Assembly: GCA_002421915.1 (NCBI GenBank)
Contig: DISA01000080.1
Location: 1-7,916, forward strand
Length of the DNA stretch: 7,916 nt
From: Gallionellaceae bacterium UBA6222
GTDB lineage: Bacteria; Pseudomonadota; Gammaproteobacteria; Burkholderiales; Gallionellaceae
Direction: 5' to 3'
Below, piece after piece: positions 1 to 6,698 of the stretch (position 1 is the first letter of the stretch; the number at the start of each line of letters is the position of its first letter). The notes beneath the pieces are model-generated. The model was given only the letters and a program-made list of their open reading frames with translations. It was not told the origin of the DNA and did not search any database. A program made the position numbers and the translations under genes.

Positions 1-441
1 TACATCCGCCGCAACTACGGCATGCTGATCGGTGAAACGACTGCCGAGCAAATCAAGAAAGAGATTGGCTCCGCTTTTCCCGGCAGTGAAGTGCGCGAGA
101 TGGAAGTAAACGGTCGCAATCTGGCGGAAGGCGTGCCGCGCAGTTTTACTATCTCCAGCAACGAAATTCTTGAGGCATTAACTGATCCGCTCAACAGCAT
201 TGTCAGCGCGGTGAAGACCGCACTGGAGCAGACCCCGCCCGAACTCGGCGCGGATATTGCCAGCAAAGGCATGGTGCTTACCGGCGGCGGCGCTTTGCTG
301 CGTGATCTCGATCGTTTGCTGATGGAAGAAACCGGCCTGCCGGTGGTGATCGCCGACGATCCCCTGACATGTGTCGTGCGCGGTTCCGGCAAGGCGCTGG
401 AAAGCATGGATAAATACACCAACATCTTCACCACAGATTGA
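1..441 (+). CDS. mreB: MreB, actin-like rod-shape protein (C-terminal part; 5' end outside window)
   Basis: This is the last 146 residues of MreB, the bacterial actin homologue that polymerises with ATP under the inner membrane and steers the Rod complex. The frame is open from base 1 (it begins Tyr-Ile-Arg-Arg-Asn-Tyr-Gly) and closes with TGA. Family hallmarks visible are the LIGETTAEQIKKEIGSAFPG segment, RNLAEGVPRSF, the helix SNEILEALTDPL, the glycine-rich adenosine-binding motif VLTGGGALLRDLDRLL, and the end EETGLPVVIADDPLTCVVRGSGKALE in pieces, all very close to what I recall of the E. coli protein. The complete protein should be about 347 residues, so roughly 200 are missing upstream. 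It is the first gene seen of the mreBCD-mrdA-rodA run; the promoter is not in the window. Confidence 0.97.
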   Translation, partial: YIRRNYGMLIGETTAEQIKKEIGSAFPGSEVREMEVNGRNLAEGVPRSFTISSNEILEALTDPLNSIVSAVKTALEQTPPELGADIASKGMVLTGGGALLRDLDRLLMEETGLPVVIADDPLTCVVRGSGKALESMDKYTNIFTTD

Positions 442-448
442 TTCCGCA

Positions 449-1366
449 GTGCTGGAAGACACGCGCGCCCTGCATTTCTTTAACCGCGGTCCGAGTTCGG
501 TCGCACGGCTGGTGTTCTTCTCGATACTGTCACTGTTGTTGTTGTTCGTGGATGCGCGCTACCGCTATCTGGAATCGACGCGCCAGATTATCGCTATCAT
601 CATCTATCCTCTGCAGCGCCTGACTGCATTGCCGGGCGAGTTATGGCGGGATACCGCGGAATACGTTTCACTGCAAAGTCATCTGGTTGCCCACAATGAA
701 CAGTTGCGTCTGCAACACGATGCGGATGCGGCACGGCTGAAACAATTCGAAGCGTTGCTGAATGAGAATGCGCAGTTGCGCGCCCTGCTGGAGGTCAAAC
801 AGCGCGTGGATTACACCGTCCGGGGCGCGCACATCGTCTATCTGGAGCGCGATGTCTTCAAGCGCAAGCTGCTGGTGGACATCGGCGAGAAGGCGGGGGC
901 GCTGGCGGGGCAGGCGGTAGTCGACAATCAGGGGGTGGTGGGACAGATCACCCGCACATTTCCGTGGTTGTCCGAAGTCACGCTGGTGACCGACAAGGAC
1001 AACGTGGTGCCGGTACAAGTGGTGCGCAATGGCTTGCGTGCGGCGGTGTTCGGTTCGGGCAACATCGGCGAGATGGAATTGCGTTACCAGCCGGTCGGTG
1101 TGGATATCGAGGTGGGTGACGAGCTGGTGACATCCGGTCTGGATGGCACCTATCCCGCCGCGCTGCCGGTGGCGAAAGTCGTCCGTATCGAACGCGATCC
1201 CGCCTATCCGTTTGCGCAAATCGTTTGTGTGCCTTTGGCAGGGGTCGATCGCCACCGCACCTTGCTGGTTGTGGCAGCCGAATCGTCTTTGCCGCCACGC
1301 CCGCAGGAAGAAGCGGCCATGGACGGGCCGCGCGGCAAGAGAATGGTCAGGCGGGGTGCGCGATGA
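449..1366 (+). CDS. mreC: MreC, rod shape-determining periplasmic scaffold
   Basis: MreC is a bitopic inner-membrane protein whose periplasmic part binds and activates PBP2 in the elongasome. From the GTG start chosen here it has 305 residues: a short cytoplasmic tail with the FFNRGPSSVARL motif (about 10-21), one membrane helix (about 19-36), a coiled coil (about 68-115, rich in Leu/Gln/Glu), then the beta-domain (about 120-275) with the family signature GDELVTSGLDGTYPAALPVAKV in two parts, and a charged, probably disordered end. The start is uncertain. No ATG lies between the mreB stop and the FFNRG motif; the only in-frame ATG upstream (371) would add 26 residues encoded inside mreB that do not look like MreC. 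ATT at 437 and CTG at 452 are other options, and no clear Shine-Dalgarno is visible. The 3' end overlaps mreD by 4 bases. Confidence 0.93.
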   Translation: MLEDTRALHFFNRGPSSVARLVFFSILSLLLLFVDARYRYLESTRQIIAIIIYPLQRLTALPGELWRDTAEYVSLQSHLVAHNEQLRLQHDADAARLKQFEALLNENAQLRALLEVKQRVDYTVRGAHIVYLERDVFKRKLLVDIGEKAGALAGQAVVDNQGVVGQITRTFPWLSEVTLVTDKDNVVPVQVVRNGLRAAVFGSGNIGEMELRYQPVGVDIEVGDELVTSGLDGTYPAALPVAKVVRIERDPAYPFAQIVCVPLAGVDRHRTLLVVAAESSLPPRPQEEAAMDGPRGKRMVRRGAR

Positions 1367-1881
1367 AATATGCCATAAGCACTGACCGCGAATTCCTGCT
1401 GCCGGCCAGCCGCCGTTTCATCTTTGCTTCGTTCATTGTTGCCGTGCTCCTCGAATGGCTGCCTTGGCATGGCTGGGCGCTGGTGGTGCGTCCCGACTTT
1501 GTGGCACTGCTGCTGCTGTATTGGTGCACACACAAACCGCACCGGGTCGGAATCGGCATCGCCTGGGTGTTGGGGATACTGGTTGATGTGGCCGATGCGA
1601 GCCTGTTCGGGCAGCATGCGCTGGCCTATTCCGTATTGGCGTTCGGGGGGCTGGTACTGAACCGGCGTGTGCAGATGTTCAATCTTAGGGAGCAGTCGGT
1701 GCATGTGTTCGGCCTGCTCCTGGTCAGCTATGCCGTCTACGCATTGGTTCACTGGCAGGTGCGCGGTTTCGTGGTTTGGGAATATTTTGTCGGCAGCCTG
1801 ACCTCCGCACTATTGTGGGCGCCACTTACCTTGCTTATCCAGACGCTGCGCCGTCCGCGCCGCAATCCCAACGAGCTATGA
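1363..1881 (+). CDS. mreD: MreD, rod shape-determining membrane protein
   Basis: This is a 172-residue, very hydrophobic inner-membrane protein of the elongasome, close to the family's usual 160-175 residues. Several membrane helices are apparent (roughly residues 18-35, 41-56, 63-78, 84-100, 114-130, 137-160). Conserved family pieces are RPDFVALLLLYW (43-54) and the loop-helix GILVDVADASLFGQHALAY (71-89), where the Asp and the GQHALAY stretch are typical of MreD. It ends with a basic cytoplasmic tail (RRPRRNP). The ATG was chosen because it forms an ATGA overlap with the mreC stop and gives the normal family length; a short G run at 1353-1356 is the only Shine-Dalgarno-like element, so translation is probably coupled to mreC. 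The biochemical role of MreD is not settled; it associates with MreC and is needed for the Rod complex. Confidence 0.93.
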   Translation: MKYAISTDREFLLPASRRFIFASFIVAVLLEWLPWHGWALVVRPDFVALLLLYWCTHKPHRVGIGIAWVLGILVDVADASLFGQHALAYSVLAFGGLVLNRRVQMFNLREQSVHVFGLLLVSYAVYALVHWQVRGFVVWEYFVGSLTSALLWAPLTLLIQTLRRPRRNPNEL

Positions 1882-3764
1882 TCCAGAAGGTCGAGCTGAA
1901 GAATAATCAGCGCGAGATCCATTTCTTCCGCCAGCGCCTGTTTATGGGCCTGATTTTTGCCGGTTTGCTGATGCTGCTCCTGCTGGCACGGGTCTTCTAT
2001 CTGCAGGTGTTGCGCCATGACCATTTCGATACCCTGGCGGAAAGCAACCGCATCTACGTGGTACCCATTATCCCCAACCGTGGTGTGATCACCGATCGCA
2101 ACGGGGTGGTGCTGGCGCGCAACTATGCGGGCTACACTCTGGAAGTCACACCGGACAACATCCGCGATCTGGACCACACCATCACCGAGATCGGCAAGCT
2201 GGTCGAGATCAAACCAAAGGATTTGCGCCGATTCAAAAAATTGCTGGCGGAGCGGCGCTCATTGCAGACGCTGCCGATCCGTACCAGGCTGACGGACGAG
2301 GAGGTGGCGCGTTTTGCCGCGCAGCGTTATCGTTTTCCGGGTGTCGAGTTGAAGGCGCGCCTGTTTCGGGAATATCCCAACATCGAGATGACCTCTCACC
2401 TGCTCGGCTACATCGGTCGCATCAATCAACAGGAGCTGGATGAGCTGGATAAAAACGAGCTGTTGGCCAACTACATGGGTTCCGAATACATTGGCAAGAC
2501 CGGTATTGAACAGCATTATGAAAAAGAGCTGCACGGCGTGACCGGTTTTGAACAGATCGAGGTGGATGCGGGCGGGCGGGCGGTGCGGATGGTGTCGCGC
2601 ACACCGCCACAGTCCGGCAGGAATCTGATGCTGACGATTGACGCGGGCTTGCAGGAAGTGGCGGTGCAAGCCTTCGGCGATTACCGCGGTGCGCTGATCG
2701 CCATCGATCCCGCCAGCGGTGAAGTGCTGGCCTTCGTCAGCAAACCGGGTTACGACCCCAATTTGTTCATCGACGGTATCGATACCGAGAGCTGGGATGC
2801 ACTTAACAACTCGCCGGATGTGCCGCTCAACAACCGCGCCCTGCGCGGGCAATATCCGATGGGTTCGACCATCAAACCCTTTATGGCATTGGCCGGTTTG
2901 CATTTTGACACACGCTCGCCCGACTTCAGCATCAGCGATCCCGGCTACTACACCCTGCAGGGCAGCAGCCATCAGTACCGCGACTGGAAAGTGGGCGGCC
3001 ACGGGCGCGTGGACATGTTCAAGTCGGTGGTGGTGTCGTGTGACACCTACTATTACGGGCTGGCGACCGAGCTCGGTATCGATCGCATGCACGACTACCT
3101 CGACCAATTCGGCTTTGGCAGGCGTACCGGCATCGATCTGGAAGGCGAGGTTCAGGGCTTGCTGCCCTCCACCGCATGGAAGATGAAACGCCATAAACAG
3201 ATTTGGTATCCGGGCGATACAGTGTCGGCCGGCATCGGACAGGGCTACCAATTGGCCACCCCTTTGCAGATGGCGCACGTTACAGCCACATTGGCCAACG
3301 GCGGGGTGGCCTATCGCCCGCACTTGGTCAAGGAGGTGCAGCACAACGCCCCAAGTGTGCCGCAGCCGCTATTCGATCTGAAAATTCCGGCACAGCACGC
3401 CGATCTCATCAGGCGTGCCATGGTGGCTGTCACCCATCCGGGCGGAACTGCGGCCGGTTCGTTTTACAGTGCGGCCTATCCGGTGGCAGGCAAGACCGGC
3501 ACGGCACAAGTTATCGCAATCAAGCAGGGCGAGAAATACGATGAGAACAAGATCTCGGAATACAATCGCGACCATGCGTGGTTCATCGCATTTGCCCCGG
3601 CCGACAAGCCACGCATCGCGCTGGCGGTGCTGGCGGAGAACGGCGGGCACGGCAGTTCGACCGCGGCGCCGATTGCGCGCAAGGTGTTGGATTACTATCT
3701 GCTGGGCAAACGGCCGCAGCCTTTGAAGAGGGCACGGATGAGCGACGAGGCCGAGGGGGATTGA
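1878..3764 (+). CDS. mrdA: PBP2, peptidoglycan DD-transpeptidase of the elongasome
   Basis: This class B penicillin-binding protein cross-links new lateral-wall glycan strands in partnership with RodA and is the target of mecillinam-type beta-lactams. It has 628 residues (E. coli PBP2: 633). Order: cytoplasmic tail, one membrane helix (about 21-42), the N-terminal pedestal with PNRGVITDRNGVVLARN, and the transpeptidase domain. All three active-site motifs are present: Ser330-Thr-Ile-Lys333 in YPMGSTIKPF (nucleophile codon at 2865), Ser387-Cys-Asp389 (the SxD form usual for PBP2) and Lys539-Thr-Gly541 in GKTGTAQV. These positions agree with the E. coli numbering I recall. The ATG at 1878 forms an ATGA overlap with the mreD stop and gives the normal family start; an earlier in-frame ATG at 1776 would encode a tail inside mreD. 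It overlaps rodA by one base. Confidence 0.97.
   Translation: MIQKVELKNNQREIHFFRQRLFMGLIFAGLLMLLLLARVFYLQVLRHDHFDTLAESNRIYVVPIIPNRGVITDRNGVVLARNYAGYTLEVTPDNIRDLDHTITEIGKLVEIKPKDLRRFKKLLAERRSLQTLPIRTRLTDEEVARFAAQRYRFPGVELKARLFREYPNIEMTSHLLGYIGRINQQELDELDKNELLANYMGSEYIGKTGIEQHYEKELHGVTGFEQIEVDAGGRAVRMVSRTPPQSGRNLMLTIDAGLQEVAVQAFGDYRGALIAIDPASGEVLAFVSKPGYDPNLFIDGIDTESWDALNNSPDVPLNNRALRGQYPMGSTIKPFMALAGLHFDTRSPDFSISDPGYYTLQGSSHQYRDWKVGGHGRVDMFKSVVVSCDTYYYGLATELGIDRMHDYLDQFGFGRRTGIDLEGEVQGLLPSTAWKMKRHKQIWYPGDTVSAGIGQGYQLATPLQMAHVTATLANGGVAYRPHLVKEVQHNAPSVPQPLFDLKIPAQHADLIRRAMVAVTHPGGTAAGSFYSAAYPVAGKTGTAQVIAIKQGEKYDENKISEYNRDHAWFIAFAPADKPRIALAVLAENGGHGSSTAAPIARKVLDYYLLGKRPQPLKRARMSDEAEGD
3753..3760 (+). 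promoter_or_regulatory. Ribosome binding site of rodA
   Basis: A purine-rich GAGGGGGA lies in the last codons of mrdA, with its GAGG core 7 bases before the rodA ATG at 3764. It supports that ATG over upstream in-frame codons and lets ribosomes finishing mrdA restart directly at the TGATG junction. Confidence 0.65.
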
Positions 3765-4861
3765 TGAATCTGCGCCAACTCAAACAGCGTTTTTTGCTCC
3801 ACCTCGATCCGGTCCTGTTGTCGGGATTGGCGGGGTTGCTGCTGGTCAGCCTGCTGACCCTGTATAGCGCCAGCGGCGGCAGCGGCGCGCGCGTGCTGGC
3901 ACAGTTGGGCAATATCGCGGTCGGTTTCGCCGCGCTGTGGATCATTGCCAACATGCCTCTGCACTGGCTGATGCGGCTGGCATTGCCGATGTATGTACTG
4001 GGCATGGCTTTGCTGGTTGGCGTGGCGCTGTTCGGCGAAATCAGCCACGGCGCCAGGCGCTGGCTGGATGTCGGTGTGGCCAATATCCAGCCCTCCGAGC
4101 TGATGAAGATCGCCGTGCCGCTGATGATGGCCTGGTACTTCGAGAGGCACGAAGCGACACTGACCTGGCGCAACCATCTCATCGCGGCACTATTGCTGGT
4201 GATGCCGGTGGCGTTGATCCTGCGCCAGCCTGATCTTGGTACGTCCATCCTCATCATGGCCAGTGGTTTTTTTGTGTTGTTTCTCGCCGGCCTTCCCTGG
4301 CGCATCATTGTCAGCCTGATCGTCACTGCGGCTGCCAGCGCCCCATTCTTGTGGCATGCACTGCACGACTATCAGCGCCAGCGCATCCTGATGCTGTTTG
4401 ATCCCTCGCAGGATGCCCTGGGCAAGGGCTACCACACCATTCAGGGCATGATCGCGGTCGGCTCCGGTGGACTGATGGGCAAGGGTTACTTGGCGGGCAC
4501 GCAGACCCATCTGGATTTCCTGCCCGAGCGCACCACTGATTTCATCTTCGCGGTCTGGTCGGAAGAATTCGGTTTCATCGGCAGCCTGTTGTTGCTGGCA
4601 CTGTATGTATTCGTTATCGGGCGCGGCTTTTTCATCACCGCCAATGCTTCCACTTATTTCACGCGCCTGATGGCCGGCAGTATCACGCTCACCTTTTTCA
4701 TTTACACTTTCGTCAATATCGGCATGGTCACCGGCATTTTACCGGTGGTTGGTGTGCCGCTGCCTCTGGTGAGTTATGGCGGCACCTCGCTACTTACCCT
4801 GATGCTCGGTTTTGGCGTACTGATGAGCATCCACACCCACCAGCGTCTGGTCAAAACCTGA
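3764..4861 (+). CDS. rodA: RodA, SEDS-family peptidoglycan glycosyltransferase
   Basis: RodA polymerises lipid II into glycan strands at the inner membrane and works as a pair with PBP2. The protein has 365 residues (E. coli about 370) and about ten hydrophobic helices. SEDS hallmarks are the early motif LTLYSAS, GARRWLDVG followed by QPSELMKI, the LRQPDLGTS motif, the extracellular stretch FLPERTTDFIFAVWSEE, and the C-terminal signature NIGMVTGILPVVGVPLPLVS plus YGGTSLL. The Asp of ERTTDF (residue 259, codon at 4538) corresponds, by my recollection of the family, to the Asp needed for polymerase activity in RodA/FtsW. Pairing with mrdA rather than a division PBP, and position in the mre run, argue for RodA rather than FtsW. 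The ATG uses the last base of the mrdA TGA stop (TGATG), and the TGA stop is 10 bases before rlpA. Confidence 0.96.
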   Translation: MNLRQLKQRFLLHLDPVLLSGLAGLLLVSLLTLYSASGGSGARVLAQLGNIAVGFAALWIIANMPLHWLMRLALPMYVLGMALLVGVALFGEISHGARRWLDVGVANIQPSELMKIAVPLMMAWYFERHEATLTWRNHLIAALLLVMPVALILRQPDLGTSILIMASGFFVLFLAGLPWRIIVSLIVTAAASAPFLWHALHDYQRQRILMLFDPSQDALGKGYHTIQGMIAVGSGGLMGKGYLAGTQTHLDFLPERTTDFIFAVWSEEFGFIGSLLLLALYVFVIGRGFFITANASTYFTRLMAGSITLTFFIYTFVNIGMVTGILPVVGVPLPLVSYGGTSLLTLMLGFGVLMSIHTHQRLVKT

Positions 4862-4865
4862 AGGA
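4861..4865 (+). promoter_or_regulatory. Ribosome binding site of rlpA
   Basis: AAGGA begins on the last base of the rodA stop codon and sits 6 bases before the rlpA ATG at 4872. It is a good Shine-Dalgarno match and fixes the rlpA start; it also suggests that rlpA is read from the same message as rodA. Confidence 0.75.
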
Positions 4866-4871
4866 ATCAAT

Positions 4872-5780
4872 ATGAAAGAATCCACGCCCGCCCTTCTCCT
4901 CGGACTTTTGTTGTTGAGTGCGTGTTCCGGTCCGCCACAGCGCAGCAGCATGCCGGCAGCGGCGGGCACCACAGCCACCAAACCCGCAGCCGCACCGGGC
5001 GGTGGCGGCTATCTGGCGGGCGACGGTCCCGGCGCCGATATCCCGGCCAATCTGGACAGCCTGCCAGATGCCGTGCCCCGTGCTGAGCCCTTGCACCGCT
5101 ACGCCAACCGACCCTATTCCGCGCTGGGCAAGACCTACACTCCCTTGGCCGCGCCGGGCAACTACAAGGAACGCGGTGCAGCCTCATGGTACGGCAAGAA
5201 GTTCCACGGCCAGCGCACGTCGATCGGCGAGACCTATGACATGTACGGCATGACTGCCGCGCATCCCACACTGCCGGTTCCCAGCTACGCGCGCGTGACC
5301 AATCTTGCCAACGGCAAGTCGGTCGTGGTGCGCGTCAATGATCGCGGCCCGTTCCTGCATGATCGCATCATAGATTTGTCATATGCCGCCGCCCACAAAT
5401 TGGGCTATGTCAACCAGGGCAGCGCCGAGGTGGAAGTGGAAAGCCTGGTGGCCGAGGGCAATGCGCCGATCGCTGCGGCGGTTGAGCCGGTCAAGGTGGA
5501 GACCGTTGCCGCGACCACGGTGATGCCTGTAATGCCGCCCGACCGCGCGGGCAAGGTCTATCTGCAACTGGGCGCATTCAAGGAACAGCAGGGTGCAGAA
5601 AGCTTCCTCGCCAAAATGCGCGCCGAACTGGGCGACAGCGGCAAAGACATCATTTTGTTACAACAGGGCGGACTCAACCGTATCCATCTCGGCCCGTACC
5701 GGAATGCCGACGATGCGCGCCGCGCCGCTGACGTGTTCGCGGCGAAACTGGGTTTTAAACCGTTTGTTAGCCTGCACTGA
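4872..5780 (+). CDS. rlpA: RlpA, septal-ring lipoprotein, putative lytic transglycosylase with SPOR domain
   Basis: The protein has 302 residues. It starts with a lipoprotein signal peptide ending in the lipobox LSAC (Cys18); Ser at +2 predicts outer-membrane sorting. A low-complexity Pro/Ala/Gly linker (about 20-100) leads to the double-psi beta-barrel domain (about 100-190) with GAASWYGKKFHG, TAAHPTLPVPS and VNDRGPF plus RIIDLS. His131 and Asp157 in these motifs match the residues I recall as essential for transglycosylase activity in Pseudomonas aeruginosa RlpA, which cleaves glycan lacking stem peptides. A second linker (about 191-226) precedes a C-terminal SPOR domain (about 227-302, LQLGAFKEQQGAESF and RIHLGPYRNADDAR), which in this family binds denuded septal glycan. 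It sits at the end of the elongasome operon, 10 bases after rodA, and converges with xerC. Activity varies between species (E. coli RlpA has no known activity), so enzymatic function here is inferred. Confidence 0.95.
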   Translation: MKESTPALLLGLLLLSACSGPPQRSSMPAAAGTTATKPAAAPGGGGYLAGDGPGADIPANLDSLPDAVPRAEPLHRYANRPYSALGKTYTPLAAPGNYKERGAASWYGKKFHGQRTSIGETYDMYGMTAAHPTLPVPSYARVTNLANGKSVVVRVNDRGPFLHDRIIDLSYAAAHKLGYVNQGSAEVEVESLVAEGNAPIAAAVEPVKVETVAATTVMPVMPPDRAGKVYLQLGAFKEQQGAESFLAKMRAELGDSGKDIILLQQGGLNRIHLGPYRNADDARRAADVFAAKLGFKPFVSLH

Positions 5781-5803
5781 ACAAACGAACGGTCATTGCG
5801 TTC
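5761..5803. terminator. Possible weak bidirectional terminator between rlpA and xerC
   Basis: Two inverted repeats span the convergent junction. The first pairs 5761-5768 with 5780-5787 (perfect 8 bp, CGTTTGTT/AACAAACG, 11-base loop) and contains the last codons and the stop of rlpA. The second pairs 5787-5791 with 5799-5803 (5 bp, 7-base loop) and is followed on the plus strand by five T at 5809-5813. On the minus strand the first hairpin is followed by GTTTAAAA, a poor U tract. The stems are AT-rich or short, the two hairpins share base 5787, and the U tracts are weak, so neither is a textbook intrinsic terminator. The location between two converging operons is the main support. Confidence 0.35.
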
Positions 5804-6698
5804 AAGTCTTTTTCTTCGCGCGGGGATGCGCGCCGTCGTAGATTTTGGCGAGATACTGGAAGTCGAGGTGGGTATAGACCTGGGTGGTGGAGATGCTGGC
5901 ATGTCCCAACATTTCCTGCACCGCGCGCAGGTCGCCCGACGATTGCAGCAGATGCGTGGCGAAGGAGTGGCGCAGCAGGTGCGGGTGCACGCCGCTGGCG
6001 ATGCCTTGAGTGATGCCGCGCTGGTGCAGTTGCCGCTGCACGGTGCGCGGACTGATGCGGCGGCCGTTTTTGCCGACGAACAAGGCAAGCTCATCCGGCG
6101 TGGCGATCTGTTCGCGCACCGCCAGCCAGGCATGCAGTGCGGCGACGGCATGGCTGCCCATCGGCGCGATGCGCGTCTTGCTGCCTTTGCCGGTGACACT
6201 CAATTCATGCGAGGCCAGGCTATCGCGCACCACCGCGCAGTTGAGGCTGACCAGTTCCGCCAAACGCAAGCCGGAAGAATAGAGCAGCTCGAACATTGCC
6301 TTGTCGCGCGCATCCGGCGGCGTTTCCACTTTCATCTCCACCAATTGCACGGCTTCGTCCGGCGACAGCGCATGCGGCAGGGCCTTGGGCGCTTTCGGCG
6401 CGCGCAGGCCGGCGCAGGGGTTGCTCTGGCAGCCGTGATCGCGCATCAGATAGTTGTAAAAGCCGCGCCAGGCGGAGAGCACGCGCGCCAGCGAGCGCCC
6501 GGACAAGCCGCTGCCGTGCAATTGCGCGATGTAACGGCGGATGTGATGGCTTTTTAAGTCCGGCAGCGGCGTCGTGCCGGCAAGGGTGAACAATCGGCGG
6601 AGGTCGCGCGCGTAGTTCTCGGCGGTGAGCGGCGAATAGTTGCGCTCGTTGTTGAGATAGGCGAGATAACCCGCCAGCGTTGCAGGCTCGTCAGACAT
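5802..6698 (-). CDS. xerC: XerC, tyrosine site-specific recombinase
   Basis: XerC acts with XerD at the dif site in the terminus to resolve chromosome dimers under FtsK control. The protein has 298 residues, the same as I recall for E. coli XerC. The N-terminal core-binding domain (about 1-90, with NERNYSPLTAENYARDL) is followed by the catalytic domain. All catalytic residues are visible: Arg145 in SSGLRLAEL, Lys171 in VTGKGSKTR, His240 and Arg243 in HPHLLRHSFATHLL, His266 in LGHASIS and nucleophile Tyr275 in TTQVYTH. The assignment to XerC rather than XerD rests on the dapF-DUF484-xerC context. The ATG at 6698 overlaps the end of the upstream DUF484 gene by 8 bases; no strong Shine-Dalgarno is seen, so coupling is likely. 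A lysine-rich C-terminus (RAKKKT) ends 21 bases from the rlpA stop. No dif-like site was recognised in the window. Confidence 0.95.
   Translation of the reverse strand: MSDEPATLAGYLAYLNNERNYSPLTAENYARDLRRLFTLAGTTPLPDLKSHHIRRYIAQLHGSGLSGRSLARVLSAWRGFYNYLMRDHGCQSNPCAGLRAPKAPKALPHALSPDEAVQLVEMKVETPPDARDKAMFELLYSSGLRLAELVSLNCAVVRDSLASHELSVTGKGSKTRIAPMGSHAVAALHAWLAVREQIATPDELALFVGKNGRRISPRTVQRQLHQRGITQGIASGVHPHLLRHSFATHLLQSSGDLRAVQEMLGHASISTTQVYTHLDFQYLAKIYDGAHPRAKKKT

Noticed and set aside
371..448. ATG 371 as the mreC start
   Set aside because: The 26 added residues come from the out-of-frame end of mreB, are not MreC-like, and would create a 71-base overlap with mreB.
534..548. GTT/TTG trinucleotide run
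   Set aside because: It encodes the leucine run of the MreC membrane helix and is explained by the protein.
1776..1877. ATG 1776 as the mrdA start
   Set aside because: It would add 34 residues encoded within mreD. The ATG at 1878 gives the normal PBP2 length, the usual tail before the membrane helix, and places the nucleophile at Ser330.
3036..3044. PBP2 second motif Ser-Cys-Asp instead of the generic SxN
   Set aside because: PBP2 proteins normally carry SxD here, so this is not a lost catalytic residue.
2259..3344. Long open frame (361 codons) on the minus strand opposite mrdA
   Set aside because: It lies wholly antisense to a PBP2 gene with all catalytic motifs. Its product is rich in His/Gln/Arg and shows no recognisable domain, as expected for the mirror of GC-rich codons.
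5796..6557. 253-codon open frame on the plus strand opposite xerC
   Set aside because: It is antisense to an intact xerC with every catalytic residue present. The product has low-complexity Gln/Arg/Ala composition and no recognised motif.
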